This document shows, piece after piece, positions 17,505-27,357 of a stretch of 64,000 nucleotides of DNA. The DNA comes from Holophagales bacterium (lineage in GTDB: Bacteria > Acidobacteriota > Thermoanaerobaculia > Multivoradales > Multivoraceae), in assembly GCA_009843505.1 (NCBI GenBank), contig VYDI01000022.1, positions 19,279-83,278 of the forward strand, in the 5' to 3' direction. Both the position numbers and the translations under genes were made by a program. The notes under the pieces were generated by a model. It did not search any database. It was given only the letters and a program-made list of their open reading frames with translations, and was not told the DNA's origin. The stretch's first letter is position 1. Each line of letters opens with the position of its first letter.

Positions 17505-18941
17505 TCAGCCGAGCAGGCTCTTGGCCCGCTGCGCCGCCCTGATCCCGCCGCCGATCGCGCCGTCGATGAAGCCGCGCCAGCCTTCCCCGTGGTCGCCCGA
17601 GCCGAACAGGATGCGGCCCCGGTCCCGCTGGAACTCGTCGTAGTGGCGGCTCACCCAGCCCGGCCGGTAGACGGCCCAGGTGCCCCGCGAGTACGGGTCG
17701 CCGTTCCAGTCGTGGCTCATGCTGCCGATCAGCTCCGCGCGCGGGACGTGAGCCCGCAGCGCCCGCTGCACCGCGTCGCCGTCGTTCACGTCGAGGTCGG
17801 CGGGGTCCTTGCCGAACGCCACCAGCAGCGTGTAGTTCGCGGCCTGCTTGTAGGTCATCACGAAGTCGATCGGCTCGCCGATCGCGTAGGTGGCGACATT
17901 GCCGACATCGCCTTCGGCCTTGAGCAGGAGCTTGAAGCCGGCGCCGGCGTGGCGCTGCCGGCCCGCCTCGACCACGCCGGCGGCGAGCGGAGGGTCGAAG
18001 GCGACGTCCGCGATCGTGTTCATCGGCAGGCAGCAGATGACGGCCCGGCACTGGATCTCTTCGCCTGCGCCGGTGACCACCACGGCCCCGTCGCCGCGGT
18101 CGCGGATGGACTCGACGGGCGTCTCGAGTCTCGCCTCGAATCCCGCGTCGGCGACCATTGCCTGGAGCAGGCTCCGCGTGCCGCGCTTCAGCTTGAAGCG
18201 CGCAACGGAGTCTTCCACCGTTGGCAGGAAGCCGCCGCCGGCGAGGTGCCAGCGCATCAGCTCCAGGTAGGACATCGTCTCCGGCTGGCCGTTCGCCATG
18301 ATCGCGATGACGGCTCGCAGATAGCTCCGCTGGAGGGACGAGAGCTCGAGCCGCTCGATGTGGTCCGTCGCGCTGATCCGGTCCGCGGCGAGCGCGGCGT
18401 CGCGGTTGTGGAGGATGTCCCACGCCCGCGGAACGATCCATCGCGCCTCCGCGTGGTAGAGCCGCCAGGCCTCGTACGTCTCGGCGTACCGGGCCTCCGT
18501 CAGCCGGATGCGCTCGCCGTCCGCGATCAGGTAGCCGGCATCCGCCACCGCGCCGGGGGTCTCCTCGATCTCCAGGCCGTAGCGTTCCTTCTCGGCCCAG
18601 ACGAAGGGCTGGGTGTGGTGGATCCAGGTGCCCCCGAGTTCGACCTGGTCGCCGTCGAAGTCGGCGGTCCAGGTGCGGCCGCCGAGCCGGTCGCGCGCTT
18701 CGAGGAGCAGCGTCGAGTAGCCGTTCTTCATCGAATCGCGCGCGGCGGCGACCCCGGCGAAGCCGCCGCCGACCACCACGACATCGACATCGTGTCCGCG
18801 AACGGCGGACCGGCGGCGCGTGGAAGCCGCGGCGCCGCTTGCCAGGACAGCCTTCCCCGCGAACAGCGATGACACTCCGACGACGAACTGCCGGCGACTG
18901 GCGGTTGCGCTTGCCAAGTTCGGCGCCACGGTTGGAGTCAT
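17505..18941 (-). CDS. Tat-exported FAD-dependent amine oxidase
   Basis: A flavin monoamine oxidase of 478 residues that would deaminate a primary or poly-amine. The N-terminus carries a twin-arginine signal (SRRQFVVGVSSLFAGKAVLASGAAA), so the cofactor-loaded enzyme is probably periplasmic. DVVVVGGGFAGVAAARD is the dinucleotide-binding motif, followed by LLLEARDRLGGRTWT and ELGGTWIHHTQPFV of the MAO/PAO family; the C-terminal FAD motif is FGSGDHGEGWRGFIDGAIGGGIRAA. The ATG at 18941 is chosen because the Tat signal begins ten residues later; the open frame continues far upstream but overlaps a real gene on the other strand. It is divergent from the spermidine-dehydrogenase-like gene. Confidence 0.9.
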   Translation of the reverse strand: MTPTVAPNLASATASRRQFVVGVSSLFAGKAVLASGAAASTRRRSAVRGHDVDVVVVGGGFAGVAAARDSMKNGYSTLLLEARDRLGGRTWTADFDGDQVELGGTWIHHTQPFVWAEKERYGLEIEETPGAVADAGYLIADGERIRLTEARYAETYEAWRLYHAEARWIVPRAWDILHNRDAALAADRISATDHIERLELSSLQRSYLRAVIAIMANGQPETMSYLELMRWHLAGGGFLPTVEDSVARFKLKRGTRSLLQAMVADAGFEARLETPVESIRDRGDGAVVVTGAGEEIQCRAVICCLPMNTIADVAFDPPLAAGVVEAGRQRHAGAGFKLLLKAEGDVGNVATYAIGEPIDFVMTYKQAANYTLLVAFGKDPADLDVNDGDAVQRALRAHVPRAELIGSMSHDWNGDPYSRGTWAVYRPGWVSRHYDEFQRDRGRILFGSGDHGEGWRGFIDGAIGGGIRAAQRAKSLLG

Positions 18942-18954
18942 GGTCGCGCGGAAG

Positions 18955-18980
18955 ACTCTAGCGGAACCCGAATGTACACT
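18955..18980. promoter_or_regulatory. Divergent promoter between two Tat flavoprotein genes
   Basis: Minus-strand TAGAGT (18955-18960) lies 13 bases before the amine oxidase ATG. Plus-strand TACACT (18975-18980) lies 12 bases before the ATG at 18993. Together they would give two very short leaders from a 51-base gap. Confidence 0.35.
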
Positions 18981-18992
18981 CGACTCCAGGCA

Positions 18993-20930
18993 ATGACACC
19001 AACCCGGAAGGCGCGACGGTCCGGAGACGGCATCAGCCGCCGCGACTTTCTTTCCGGGATTCCCGTCGCCCTGACCGGCGCCACCCTGGCCTGCCGGGAC
19101 GTACCCGCGTTCCAGCGGGAGATCGAACGCGAGGGCGCGGCGGCCTATCCGCCGCTGCGCACGGGAATGCGCGGCTCCCATCCCGGCTCGTTCGAAGTCG
19201 CGCACGAACTCGTCCAGGAGGGCCGGGAGTGGACGGCCACCGAAACGGGCGAGGCGTATGACCTGGTGGTCGTGGGCGCCGGCATCTCGGGACTGGCGGC
19301 CGCGCACTACTTCTCGAAGCAGGCGGGCCCGGACTCCCGCGTGCTGCTGCTCGACAACCACGACGACTTCGGCGGCCATGCCAAGCGCAACGAGTTCCGG
19401 CTCGACGGGCGGACCTACCTGATGAGCGGCGGCACCCTGTACGTCGAGGCGCCCTCCCAGTACGGGGACATCGCGGGGGGCCTCCTCGAGGAGATCGGGA
19501 TCGACCGCGGGCGCTACTACGAGTCCGTCGCCGCGATAGCGGACACTTACGAGAACCTGGGGCTTGAGCAGGGCATGTTCTTCGACCGCGAGACGTTCGG
19601 CACGGACGTGCTGGTTGCCGGTGTCGGGAGTCGCCCCTTCGCCGAGTTTCTCGCCGACACGCCACTGTCGGAGGCAGTCCGGGCCGATCTGATCCGGCTC
19701 CACGGCGAGGAGCAGCCGGACTACCTGCCGGACCTCTCGCCGGCCGGGAAGAAGGCGTACCTTGCCACCATCAGCTACAGGGACTTTCTCCTCGAACACG
19801 CGAAGTGCGATCCGGGCGTGGTCCGGTTCTTCGACTACCGGCCCAAGAGCATCTACTGCACCGGAATCGACGCCTATCCGGCGCGCTACGCCTGGGAGGA
19901 GGGCCTGCCCGGCTTCTCGGGCATGGAGATTCCGGAGACGCCCCCGGATCTGCTGGCGGACGAGCCGGGCGGCCAGCACGGCCGGGAGAACCAGGCCCGG
20001 GCGTACGAGGGAGATCCCGACGTCTACTTCCCGGACGGAAACGCCACGATCGCCCGGCTCCTCGTGCGCGGGCTCATTCCGGGCAGCGTCCCGGGATCGA
20101 CCATGGAGGACGTGGTCATGGCGCCGCTCGACTACGAGATGCTGGATCGGGCAGGGAACCGCACCCGGATCCGGCTGTCCTCGACCGTGATCCGGGTCGA
20201 GCCCGGGCAGGGCGGCCCGGCCCGGGTCACCTACGTCCGGGACGACCGGGGGCACACCGTCACGGCCGGACGGGTCATCCTCGCCTGCTGGCACAACATC
20301 GTTCCCCATCTGGTTCCCGAACTTCCGAAAGCCCAGCGGGACGCCCTGTCCTGGCCGGTCAAGTCGCCGCTCCAGTACACGAGCGTGCTGCTGCGCAACT
20401 GGCGCGCCTTCACCGAGGCCGGCGTCTCCTACATCGAGGCCCCAGGCGGCTACCACACCTCGGTGGGGCTCGCCGAGCAGCTCTCGCTCGGGGACTACCG
20501 GACGTCGACCTCGCCGGACGAGCCGCTGGTGATCTCGATGTACCGCTATCCGTGCGAGCCGGGCCTGTCCCGGCGCGAGCAGCATCGAGCCGGCCGGATG
20601 GACCTTCTCCGCACCACGTTCGAGACGGTGGAAGCCAACATCCGGGACCAGCTCAACCGGATGCTCGGCCCGAGCGGTTTCGACGACCAGCGCGACATCG
20701 CGGCGATCACGGTGAACCGCTGGCCGCACGGCTACACCTACACCTACAACCCGCTCTTCGATCCGCCGGAGTGGGCCTTCGAGACGGGCGACGACCGGCC
20801 CGTCGTAACGGCGAGGCAACCCTTCGGCCGGGTCGCCATCGCCGGCGCCGACGCCGCCGCGAGCCCCCACACGGACGCGGCGATCCGCGAGGCCCATCGG
20901 GCGGTGAAGGAGGTGCTCGCGGCGGACTGA
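18993..20930 (+). CDS. Spermidine dehydrogenase-like Tat-exported FAD oxidoreductase
   Basis: A 645-residue NAD(P)-binding-fold flavoprotein resembling bacterial spermidine dehydrogenase, which cleaves spermidine to diaminopropane and aminobutyraldehyde. SRRDFLSGIPVALTGATLA is a twin-arginine signal. YDLVVVGAGISGLAAAHYF binds FAD; LLLDNHDDFGGHAKRNEF and YLMSGGTLYVEAPSQYG follow as in that family. A C-terminal GRVAIAGADAAASPHTDAAI closes the FAD site. An ATG 21 bases upstream (18972) is possible, but the TACACT hexamer overlaps it, so 18993 is preferred. Heme binding, reported for the Pseudomonas enzyme, cannot be seen from motifs. Its divergent partner is also a Tat-exported amine oxidase, suggesting periplasmic polyamine breakdown. 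Confidence 0.85.
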   Translation: MTPTRKARRSGDGISRRDFLSGIPVALTGATLACRDVPAFQREIEREGAAAYPPLRTGMRGSHPGSFEVAHELVQEGREWTATETGEAYDLVVVGAGISGLAAAHYFSKQAGPDSRVLLLDNHDDFGGHAKRNEFRLDGRTYLMSGGTLYVEAPSQYGDIAGGLLEEIGIDRGRYYESVAAIADTYENLGLEQGMFFDRETFGTDVLVAGVGSRPFAEFLADTPLSEAVRADLIRLHGEEQPDYLPDLSPAGKKAYLATISYRDFLLEHAKCDPGVVRFFDYRPKSIYCTGIDAYPARYAWEEGLPGFSGMEIPETPPDLLADEPGGQHGRENQARAYEGDPDVYFPDGNATIARLLVRGLIPGSVPGSTMEDVVMAPLDYEMLDRAGNRTRIRLSSTVIRVEPGQGGPARVTYVRDDRGHTVTAGRVILACWHNIVPHLVPELPKAQRDALSWPVKSPLQYTSVLLRNWRAFTEAGVSYIEAPGGYHTSVGLAEQLSLGDYRTSTSPDEPLVISMYRYPCEPGLSRREQHRAGRMDLLRTTFETVEANIRDQLNRMLGPSGFDDQRDIAAITVNRWPHGYTYTYNPLFDPPEWAFETGDDRPVVTARQPFGRVAIAGADAAASPHTDAAIREAHRAVKEVLAAD

Positions 20931-21032
20931 CGGACGGCCCGCGAGTAGTACGCTTCCTCGCGGTGCTTCTGCAGCCGGGCCAGTAGGCGAGCCGCCGCAT
21001 CGTGAAAGACCATGTACCTCTGCCGGTGAACC

Positions 21033-22490
21033 ATGAACAGTTGGCATGCTACGGGCCTGCAAGCGCTGGCCCTCGTTCCACTTGCAGCGCTGGCCCTGGC
21101 CTGCGGCACCGGTCCTGAGCCGGCGCTCGAGCCCGCAGCCGAGGCACCGCGACGCGTCTTCCTGATCACGGTCGACACGCTGCGCGCCGATCACCTGGGC
21201 TGGCATGGCTATCCCCGGGACACGAGTCCGCGGCTCGACGAATGGGTCGAGCGGGGAGTCGTCTTCGAGCGGGCAATCGTCCAGTGGCCGAAGACCGGAC
21301 CGTCCTTCGCCTCGATGTTCACTAGCCTCTACCCGCACACGACCGGACTGATCAACACGGCCGCGCAGACGATCCCCGACGACTACGTCGCGCTGCCGGC
21401 CTGGTTCCAGGAACGCGGCTTCACGACGGCGGCGGTGATCTCCAACCCGGTGCTGAGCCGGGAACTCGGCTGGGGCCGCGGCTTCGACCGCTACGAGCAG
21501 ACCTGGGTAGATCAGGCGACCCTGGACGCCGTCGACGAACTTCCGGTCGAGCAGCGGCCGATGGCGTTCCGGCGTCACGTGTGGGCCGACCGCGTGAACG
21601 AACTCGCCCGGCCCCTGCTGGCCTCACTGGTATCCGAGGAGCGGCTGTTCGTCTGGCTGCACTACACCGACCCGCACGTCCCCTACCTGCTCCAGCCCGG
21701 CACCCGGAATCCGTTTCTGGACGATGAGCACTACGTCGGCGACGAAATCGTTGACTTGACGGGTGCGGAGGGACGCGCGCTCGGCGACCACCGGGAACTC
21801 CGCTACTACGTGGCCCAGTACGACGCGAATGTGTGGGTCACGGATCGCGCGATCGGCGCCATGCTGGACGAGATTGCCGCCCTCGGCATGGAGGACGGGA
21901 GCCTGTTCGTGGTGACCGCCGACCACGGCGAGGAACTGAACGAGCACGGGGTGCCTTTCGAACACGGTCCGGTGCCCTACAACAGCAGCGTCCACGTGCC
22001 GCTGGTCCTCGTCGGCGAGCCCTGGGTCGACACGGGCGCACGCGTCGAGCAGCCGGTCGAGTTGATCGGCCTCTTCCCCACTCTGGTCGAGCTGCTGGGA
22101 GAACCGATGCCCGAGGGCTTCGAGGGCCGCAGCTGGGCACCTCTGCTGCGGGGACAGCTCCAGGCCGACGAAGCCGAGACCGGCGCCGATTCGGATCCGA
22201 TCGCCTACGCCGATGCCGGGGCCTACCAGCGTCACCTGCGGAGCATCCAGGACGGTGAGTGGCAACTCGTCCTGCGTCCGCCAAACCGGGACCATGAGAA
22301 GCCGACGATCGAGCTCTACCACCTGCCGTCCGACCCGCTGCAACTCAAGGACGTGGCCTCCGAGTTTCCGGATGTCATGGACCGGCTCGGTCGACGCCTG
22401 AGCAGATGGATCCGCGATTCGCCGCAGAACGTCACGCCGCACACCGAGGCCGCGCGCAAGGCGCTCGAAGCGATGGGCTACCTGGAGTGA
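21033..22490 (+). CDS. Sulfatase-family hydrolase/transferase with Thr in place of formylglycine Cys
   Basis: A membrane-targeted alkaline-phosphatase-superfamily enzyme of 485 residues. The hydrophobic N-terminus ends in ALAC (Cys24), a possible lipobox. RRVFLITVDTLRADHLGWHGYPRDTSP supplies the metal aspartates and VVTADHGEELNEHG the second metal site. At the nucleophile position, where type I sulfatases read C/S-x-P-S-R, the protein has Thr88 in TGPSFAS, so formylglycine formation is not possible and a threonine nucleophile, as in phosphoethanolamine transferases and nucleotide pyrophosphatases, is implied. It overlaps the glycosyltransferase gene (GTGA) and heads an envelope-glycan group. 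A phospho-group hydrolase or transferase is as likely as a sulfatase. Confidence 0.86.
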   Translation: MNSWHATGLQALALVPLAALALACGTGPEPALEPAAEAPRRVFLITVDTLRADHLGWHGYPRDTSPRLDEWVERGVVFERAIVQWPKTGPSFASMFTSLYPHTTGLINTAAQTIPDDYVALPAWFQERGFTTAAVISNPVLSRELGWGRGFDRYEQTWVDQATLDAVDELPVEQRPMAFRRHVWADRVNELARPLLASLVSEERLFVWLHYTDPHVPYLLQPGTRNPFLDDEHYVGDEIVDLTGAEGRALGDHRELRYYVAQYDANVWVTDRAIGAMLDEIAALGMEDGSLFVVTADHGEELNEHGVPFEHGPVPYNSSVHVPLVLVGEPWVDTGARVEQPVELIGLFPTLVELLGEPMPEGFEGRSWAPLLRGQLQADEAETGADSDPIAYADAGAYQRHLRSIQDGEWQLVLRPPNRDHEKPTIELYHLPSDPLQLKDVASEFPDVMDRLGRRLSRWIRDSPQNVTPHTEAARKALEAMGYLE

Positions 22491-23392
22491 CGGAGGACGA
22501 GGCAGGGCCTCGGCCGTTCACGATCGAGCGCGTCAGCGTCATCATCCCCTGCCTGAACGCCGCCGAGACCCTGGACGCGCAGCTCGAAGCGCTCCGCCGG
22601 CAGACCTGGCGGGGCGAGATCGAGGTGCTGGTCGCGGACAACGGGTCGACCGACGGGTCCTCCGAGCTCGCCGCGTCCTGGCGCGACCGGCTGCCCGGCC
22701 TGCGCGTCATACCCGCCGCCGACCGCAAGGGGCCGGCGCACGCCAGGAACGTCGCCGCGGCGGCGGCAACGGGCGACGTCCTTCTTTTCTGTGACGCGGA
22801 CGACGAAGTCGCCGAAGGCTGGATCGACGGCCTCGTGCCGGAGCTGGAGCGCCACGAGGCCGCGGCGAGCCGCCACGAGATCGAGCGTCTGAACGGCGAA
22901 CAGGCGCGGCGGTTGCACGGCGACCCGGCGCAGCAGTACGGCCTGTGCAGCTACACGAACCCGCCCTTCCTCGATCACGCGGGCGGTTGCGGCCTCGGCA
23001 TCCGGCGCCACGTCTTCGAGTGCCTCGGCGGTTTCGACGAGGAGTACGTTGCGCTGGAGGACACCGATCTCTGCTGGCGTCTTCAACTCGGCGGCTACAG
23101 CCTCGTCTTCGCGCCCGAGGCGGTCGTCCACGTGCGATTCCCGGCGGCGCTTCAAGGCGCTTTCCGCCAAGCCGTCCGGTACGGGCAGTACAACGTGTAC
23201 ATCTACACGCGGTACCGGTCGTGCGGCATGCCGCGGCTGCAGGCGTTGCCGGGCGTGCTGCGACTCGGGTCGCTTCTGCTTCGGAGTCCGCAAGTCCTGT
23301 CGAAGTCGAAGCGCGGCCGGTGGATCTGGCTCGCCGGCTGGAGGTTGGGGCGACTCCAGGGCTGCCTGCGCTACCGTACGATCGCGTTCTAG
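22487..23392 (+). CDS. Family 2 glycosyltransferase
   Basis: A 301-residue GT-A glycosyltransferase. SVIIPCLNAAETLDAQLEAL, VLVADNGSTDGSSELA and the DxD-type FCDADDEV are visible, with ALEDTDLCWRLQLGGY as the ED motif. The start is GTG, overlapping the stop of the upstream gene as GTGA; an ATG 81 bases earlier lies inside the upstream gene and would add unrelated residues. The next gene begins immediately after its stop codon. Expected to build a surface glycan together with the flippase and GT-C enzyme downstream. Confidence 0.88.
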   Translation: MTEDEAGPRPFTIERVSVIIPCLNAAETLDAQLEALRRQTWRGEIEVLVADNGSTDGSSELAASWRDRLPGLRVIPAADRKGPAHARNVAAAAATGDVLLFCDADDEVAEGWIDGLVPELERHEAAASRHEIERLNGEQARRLHGDPAQQYGLCSYTNPPFLDHAGGCGLGIRRHVFECLGGFDEEYVALEDTDLCWRLQLGGYSLVFAPEAVVHVRFPAALQGAFRQAVRYGQYNVYIYTRYRSCGMPRLQALPGVLRLGSLLLRSPQVLSKSKRGRWIWLAGWRLGRLQGCLRYRTIAF

Positions 23393-24859
23393 GTGGAACC
23401 GAACCCGCATCAAGACTCGGCCCCGGCGGAACCGGGGGCGAAGCAGCGGCTGCTGCACTCCTCGGTCAGCGCCTACGGCTCGATGCTGCTGCGCTTGCTA
23501 CTTGCGTTCGCCGCACGCGCCATCCTGGCCCGGCTGATTCTCCCGGACGTTCACGGACTCTTCGACCTCGCGCTGCAGTTCGTGGTGATGGCCTCCGCCA
23601 TCCGCGACCTCGGCCTGACTCACCACCTCATGCGCGACCCGCGCGAGTCCTACGGCACGGTGCTCGCCTGGAGCCTGAGTGTAGGCGCCGCCATGTCCCT
23701 GGCCCTAGTCGCATTCGCCGACCTCTTCTCCTACTTCAATCCGGACCTGCCCAATGTCCTGCGCGGTCTGGCCGTGTGGATCGTCATCGATGCCGCGATC
23801 ATGGTCTACCGGACCTTCTTCGAACGGCGGCTCCGCATCCGCGAAATCGCCGGCTTTGAGATCCTGCGCAGCCTGGTGTACGGCCTGATCGCGGTCGGCC
23901 TGGCCCACCTCGGTGCCGGTGTCTGGTCTTTCGTGGGCGGCGAGTTGCTGGCATCGGCACTCTTCGCCGTTCTGCTGCTGTGGCGAGCGCGAGGCCGGGT
24001 CAAGCTAAGCGTCGACTGGCAGCGACTCCGAGGCCTGCTCCGCGCCAGCCGGTACCTGTTCGTCGTCTGGGCCGCGGCCCAGGTCTTCAACCGCATCGAC
24101 ATCTACATCATCGAGATCTTCTCGACCACCACCGTCGTCGGCTACTACGGTCAGGCCTACTACTTCGCCTTCCTGGTCGCCCTGACCGTGACCCCAAGGC
24201 CGCTGTTGCCAGCCCTGGTCGAGTTCCGCGAGAAGGCTGCAGAGTTCGCGGAGACCCTGCGGCTCGGCACGCTGGTCTTCCTCGCCGGAATCGTCGTCTC
24301 GGCCTACTTCCTGTTCTTCAACGCCGAGAAGGCAGTCCAGGTGGTGCTCGGTCCCGGGTGGGAGAGCACGGTGCCGCTACTTCGCGTTCTCTGTCTGGTA
24401 CCCCTGGTCGATGTCTTCACGACAACGGGCGGCGAAGCGCTGAAGGTGCAGAACCGGGACCGCCTGTGGGTGACCACGGTGCTGCTGAACATGCTGGCTC
24501 TCGTCAGCTTCGGCTTCCTCTTCACCTACCTCTGGGGCCCCATTGGCATGGCATGGGCGAACTTCCTGCGCATCGGCAGCTTGTTGATGTTCCTCAAGGT
24601 GCTCGGCATCTTCGCGGGCCGGCGACGCCGGCTGGTCGCCAGTCTGGCCCAGGTCTACCTGCTGCCCCTGCCGTTCTTCATTGCCGTCGCGGTCTTGCTG
24701 CCGACAGGGAGTTGGGCCCGCCTGATCGCCAGCATCGCGGCGGCGGCACTCGCCGGCGGCCTCCTGACGCTTCGCTTCCTACCGGACTACCGGCGGTTCT
24801 TCCGCAGGGCGGGGACGGCGCCGGACGCGGGCGACGCGGACATCGGGACGACCTCGTGA
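23393..24859 (+). CDS. Polysaccharide flippase (Wzx-like, MOP superfamily)
   Basis: An inner-membrane lipid-linked oligosaccharide flippase, 488 residues with about 12 predicted membrane segments, among them [58 protein letters not shown] and [19 protein letters not shown]. The pattern of a polysaccharide-synthesis domain followed by a C-terminal Polysacc_synt_C region is typical. The start is GTG, directly abutting the glycosyltransferase stop, so translation is coupled. It links the upstream sugar enzymes with export to the periplasmic face. Confidence 0.86.
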   Translation: MEPNPHQDSAPAEPGAKQRLLHSSVSAYGSMLLRLLLAFAARAILARLILPDVHGLFDLALQFVVMASAIRDLGLTHHLMRDPRESYGTVLAWSLSVGAAMSLALVAFADLFSYFNPDLPNVLRGLAVWIVIDAAIMVYRTFFERRLRIREIAGFEILRSLVYGLIAVGLAHLGAGVWSFVGGELLASALFAVLLLWRARGRVKLSVDWQRLRGLLRASRYLFVVWAAAQVFNRIDIYIIEIFSTTTVVGYYGQAYYFAFLVALTVTPRPLLPALVEFREKAAEFAETLRLGTLVFLAGIVVSAYFLFFNAEKAVQVVLGPGWESTVPLLRVLCLVPLVDVFTTTGGEALKVQNRDRLWVTTVLLNMLALVSFGFLFTYLWGPIGMAWANFLRIGSLLMFLKVLGIFAGRRRRLVASLAQVYLLPLPFFIAVAVLLPTGSWARLIASIAAAALAGGLLTLRFLPDYRRFFRRAGTAPDAGDADIGTTS

Positions 24860-26409
24860 CGGATCGCCGAACGCTCCGACTCCTCGGCGGGTCGGTGGCA
24901 GCCCTGCCGCTGCTCACCCTCCTGTTCCTCCCGATCCGTACGATCGACGACGCCTTCATCACGTTCCGCTACGCCCGCAACCTTGCCGACGGCAACGGCC
25001 TGGTGTTCAACCTCGGCGAGCGCGTGGAGGGGGCGACCAGCCTGTCGTGGACCCTGCTGCTGGCGTTCGTCGAAACGCTGCGTCTGCCGGTCGAGCCGGC
25101 GGCCTTCGTTCTCGGCGTGTCGTTCGCCCTGCTGGCATTGCGCGAGGCCTACCTGCTGGGTCGCGGCCTCGGCGCCTCAGCCGGCGCCTGCCTCGCCGCG
25201 GTCGCACTGGTCGCGGTCCATGGCCGTTTCTGGCTCGTCGCGGCCAACGGCCTGGAGGGCGGTCTGTTCGCCTTCCTCGTCGTCCTCGTCGCGCGCAAGA
25301 CCATCGAGGAAGCGGACACGCGGCTGATCGGCGTTTTTCTGGGGCTGCTCTTCATGACCCGGCCTGAGAGCCTGGTCCTCCTGCCGATCGTCGCCGGCTA
25401 TCAGTTGCTGGGAGCGTCCGGATCCGGCGACAGCACGAAAGCGCGTACCCGAGCCGTCACCCTCTCGGTTGCCACTCTCGCGGTCGTCGGCGCCGTCACG
25501 ATCTGGCGGCTCGGCTACTACGGCGCCCTCCTGCCCAACTCGGTCGCCGCCAAGTCCGCCGTCTCGGCCGGAACCGAGACGCTGCTGGCCAATCTGGTGT
25601 CGGGGCTCTCCTACACCGTCCGCTTCGAGATCGCGCACGCGCCCCTGATCCTCGGCGCAGCAATCGCACTGGTCCTGAGGCCTGCGAACCGGGCGCTCTG
25701 GTTCTGCTTGCTGGTCGTCGTGTCCGAGTTGCCTGCCGTGTTCGTGAACGGCGGCGACTGGATGCCTCACTACCGGCTGCTGACGGTGTTCGCGCCGGTG
25801 CTTGCCGCGCCCCTCGCCCTCAGCCTGTCCAGCGCGTTCGAGGACTGGGACACGTCGGGCTCCGCCAGACGACGCTCGGCCTGGGTGCTCGCCGTGCTGA
25901 CGGTGAGCGCCGTCTTCATGCTCAGCCGCAGTCCCTGGCAGACCACGCCCGGCCCGCACTTTGCGTTCCATCCGATCACGAGCTGCTACCAGTTCATGGC
26001 GACCCGCCTGAAGCCCCACCTGGCGCCCGACGACATCGCTGCCGCGGAGGCGGTCGGGCTCTTCGGCTGGATCCTCGACGACACCACGATCCACGATCCT
26101 CTCGGCCTGACCTCCACTCATCACGCCCGCCACGGCGAGTACCACCTGAACTGGGGCAAGACCGACTACGACCATCTCCACCAGGTCCGCCCCGCGGTCC
26201 TCGTGCTCCACGAGGGCTCGGTGGTGACCCCCGAGAAGATCGACCGCGGCACGGACGGCCGCTTCGCCCGCGACTACTCCGCCTGGTTCGTCAGCCAGCA
26301 GCCGCCCTGCGCGCCGTACCGGCTCATCGTGTACATCGACAACGAGCGACTGGAGCGCCTTCGCCCGGCCCTCGCCGGCCTCGACATCGAGCCCCTGCCG
26401 GCTGGGTAG
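24856..26409 (+). CDS. GT-C-fold membrane glycosyltransferase (family unnamed)
   Basis: A multi-pass membrane protein of 517 residues resembling polyprenyl-phosphate-dependent glycosyltransferases such as the mycobacterial AftB group. The first periplasmic loop carries the acidic pair [19 protein letters not shown] (Asp31-Asp32), followed by [15 protein letters not shown], a pattern shared by this group. About ten hydrophobic segments follow, then a soluble C-terminal domain of about 130 residues. The GTG start overlaps the flippase stop (GTGA). It probably adds a sugar at the outer face of the inner membrane; donor and acceptor are unknown. Confidence 0.75.
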   Translation: MTDRRTLRLLGGSVAALPLLTLLFLPIRTIDDAFITFRYARNLADGNGLVFNLGERVEGATSLSWTLLLAFVETLRLPVEPAAFVLGVSFALLALREAYLLGRGLGASAGACLAAVALVAVHGRFWLVAANGLEGGLFAFLVVLVARKTIEEADTRLIGVFLGLLFMTRPESLVLLPIVAGYQLLGASGSGDSTKARTRAVTLSVATLAVVGAVTIWRLGYYGALLPNSVAAKSAVSAGTETLLANLVSGLSYTVRFEIAHAPLILGAAIALVLRPANRALWFCLLVVVSELPAVFVNGGDWMPHYRLLTVFAPVLAAPLALSLSSAFEDWDTSGSARRRSAWVLAVLTVSAVFMLSRSPWQTTPGPHFAFHPITSCYQFMATRLKPHLAPDDIAAAEAVGLFGWILDDTTIHDPLGLTSTHHARHGEYHLNWGKTDYDHLHQVRPAVLVLHEGSVVTPEKIDRGTDGRFARDYSAWFVSQQPPCAPYRLIVYIDNERLERLRPALAGLDIEPLPAG

Positions 26410-26415
26410 GACCGC

Positions 26416-27357
26416 TCAGCCGGCCTGCAACCGCCGGCGCAGCCAGATCGAGCCGAAGTGCGTGTCGTAGTCCTCGACCTCGACCGGCCGGTATCCCGGA
26501 ATCGTTCGCTCCAGGTAGGGCTCGTCGAAGTGACGGATCATCGGCGCGGAGAGCACCACCTCGAACTCCCGGTTGAAGCTCAGAAACGCCTGCAGAACCA
26601 TCGCCTCCGTGCGGTAGAGCGGCCACTTGGCCCGGAAGATGTACTGCTCGGCCGGGTAGGGCGTGTTGTACGGAAAGTGGATGTCGTGGACGTGGACCAC
26701 GACGCCGGGCCGCAGCCGCGGCAGCACTTCGAGGAAGAGAAACGCCACATCCCCACCGAGCTTCAGCACGTGGGTCGAGTCAATGAACAGCACGTCGCCC
26801 GCGTCCAAAGTGTCGAAGAGTTCGAGGTCCGTCGCCTCGACCTTTGAGACGACCGCGTTCACGGCCGGCCCCTCCAGTTCGCTCAGCCGACCGGTCGGGA
26901 ACGGATCGATACAGGTCATCTCGCAGGCACGGCCGTCACGCCCGTTCGCCGCCCCGGCCAGCCACGCGTAGTAGGTCGAGAGGCCGGACCCGATCTCGAC
27001 ATAGCGCGCCGGCCGCAGGTCCCGCACCATGAGGTACGTCGTCAGCGCGTCGATGACCGGGAATCCCGGGCCGTAGCCCAATGCCCTGATCTCACTGTGC
27101 GGCGGCAGTTCCTCGAACTCTCCGCCATGGGTCTCGACCAGGGCTGCGAACAGAGACTTCATCGCCTCCAGGTCGTAGTCGACGCCCACCAGCTCGCTCG
27201 GTCGGTCCCACGACTCCCGGGACTCCGCCACCTCTGACAGTACCGGCAACGGCGAGTAGAAGTCGGCCGTCCGCGCCACGTTCCACCCGAGCCGCCGCAA
27301 AGCAGCGAAGAGGGCCGCGTGGGATCGTCGGTAGATCGCTCTCAGCAGCTTGACCAT
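26416..27357 (-). CDS. Class I SAM-dependent methyltransferase
   Basis: A 313-residue methyltransferase of the Methyltransf_24-like group. YVEIGSGLSTYYAWLAG is the SAM-binding loop, MTCIDPFPTGRL the acidic second motif, and DVLFIDSTHVLKLGGDVAFLFLEVLPRLRPGVVVHVHDI the characteristic FIDG/SxH-like strand and loop. The first 60 residues are helical. The ATG at 27357 is chosen because it follows a TATCGT hexamer by nine bases; an in-frame ATG 33 bases upstream precedes that element. It converges on the GT-C gene, 6 bases away, and faces away from the terpenoid locus. It may decorate the same surface glycan. Confidence 0.82.
   Translation of the reverse strand: MVKLLRAIYRRSHAALFAALRRLGWNVARTADFYSPLPVLSEVAESRESWDRPSELVGVDYDLEAMKSLFAALVETHGGEFEELPPHSEIRALGYGPGFPVIDALTTYLMVRDLRPARYVEIGSGLSTYYAWLAGAANGRDGRACEMTCIDPFPTGRLSELEGPAVNAVVSKVEATDLELFDTLDAGDVLFIDSTHVLKLGGDVAFLFLEVLPRLRPGVVVHVHDIHFPYNTPYPAEQYIFRAKWPLYRTEAMVLQAFLSFNREFEVVLSAPMIRHFDEPYLERTIPGYRPVEVEDYDTHFGSIWLRRRLQAG

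Noticed and set aside
20744..21178. Minus-strand segment with a protein-like stretch (near 20960-21050)
   Set aside because: The stretch looks natural in composition, but it overlaps the ends of two real genes, has no clear start or domain and cannot be supported. It might be a gene remnant.
18942..21578. Very long minus-strand open frame extending upstream of the amine oxidase start
   Set aside because: It overlaps the spermidine-dehydrogenase-like and sulfatase genes on the other strand and has no domain. Long antisense frames are common in GC-rich coding DNA. The real gene starts at 18941.
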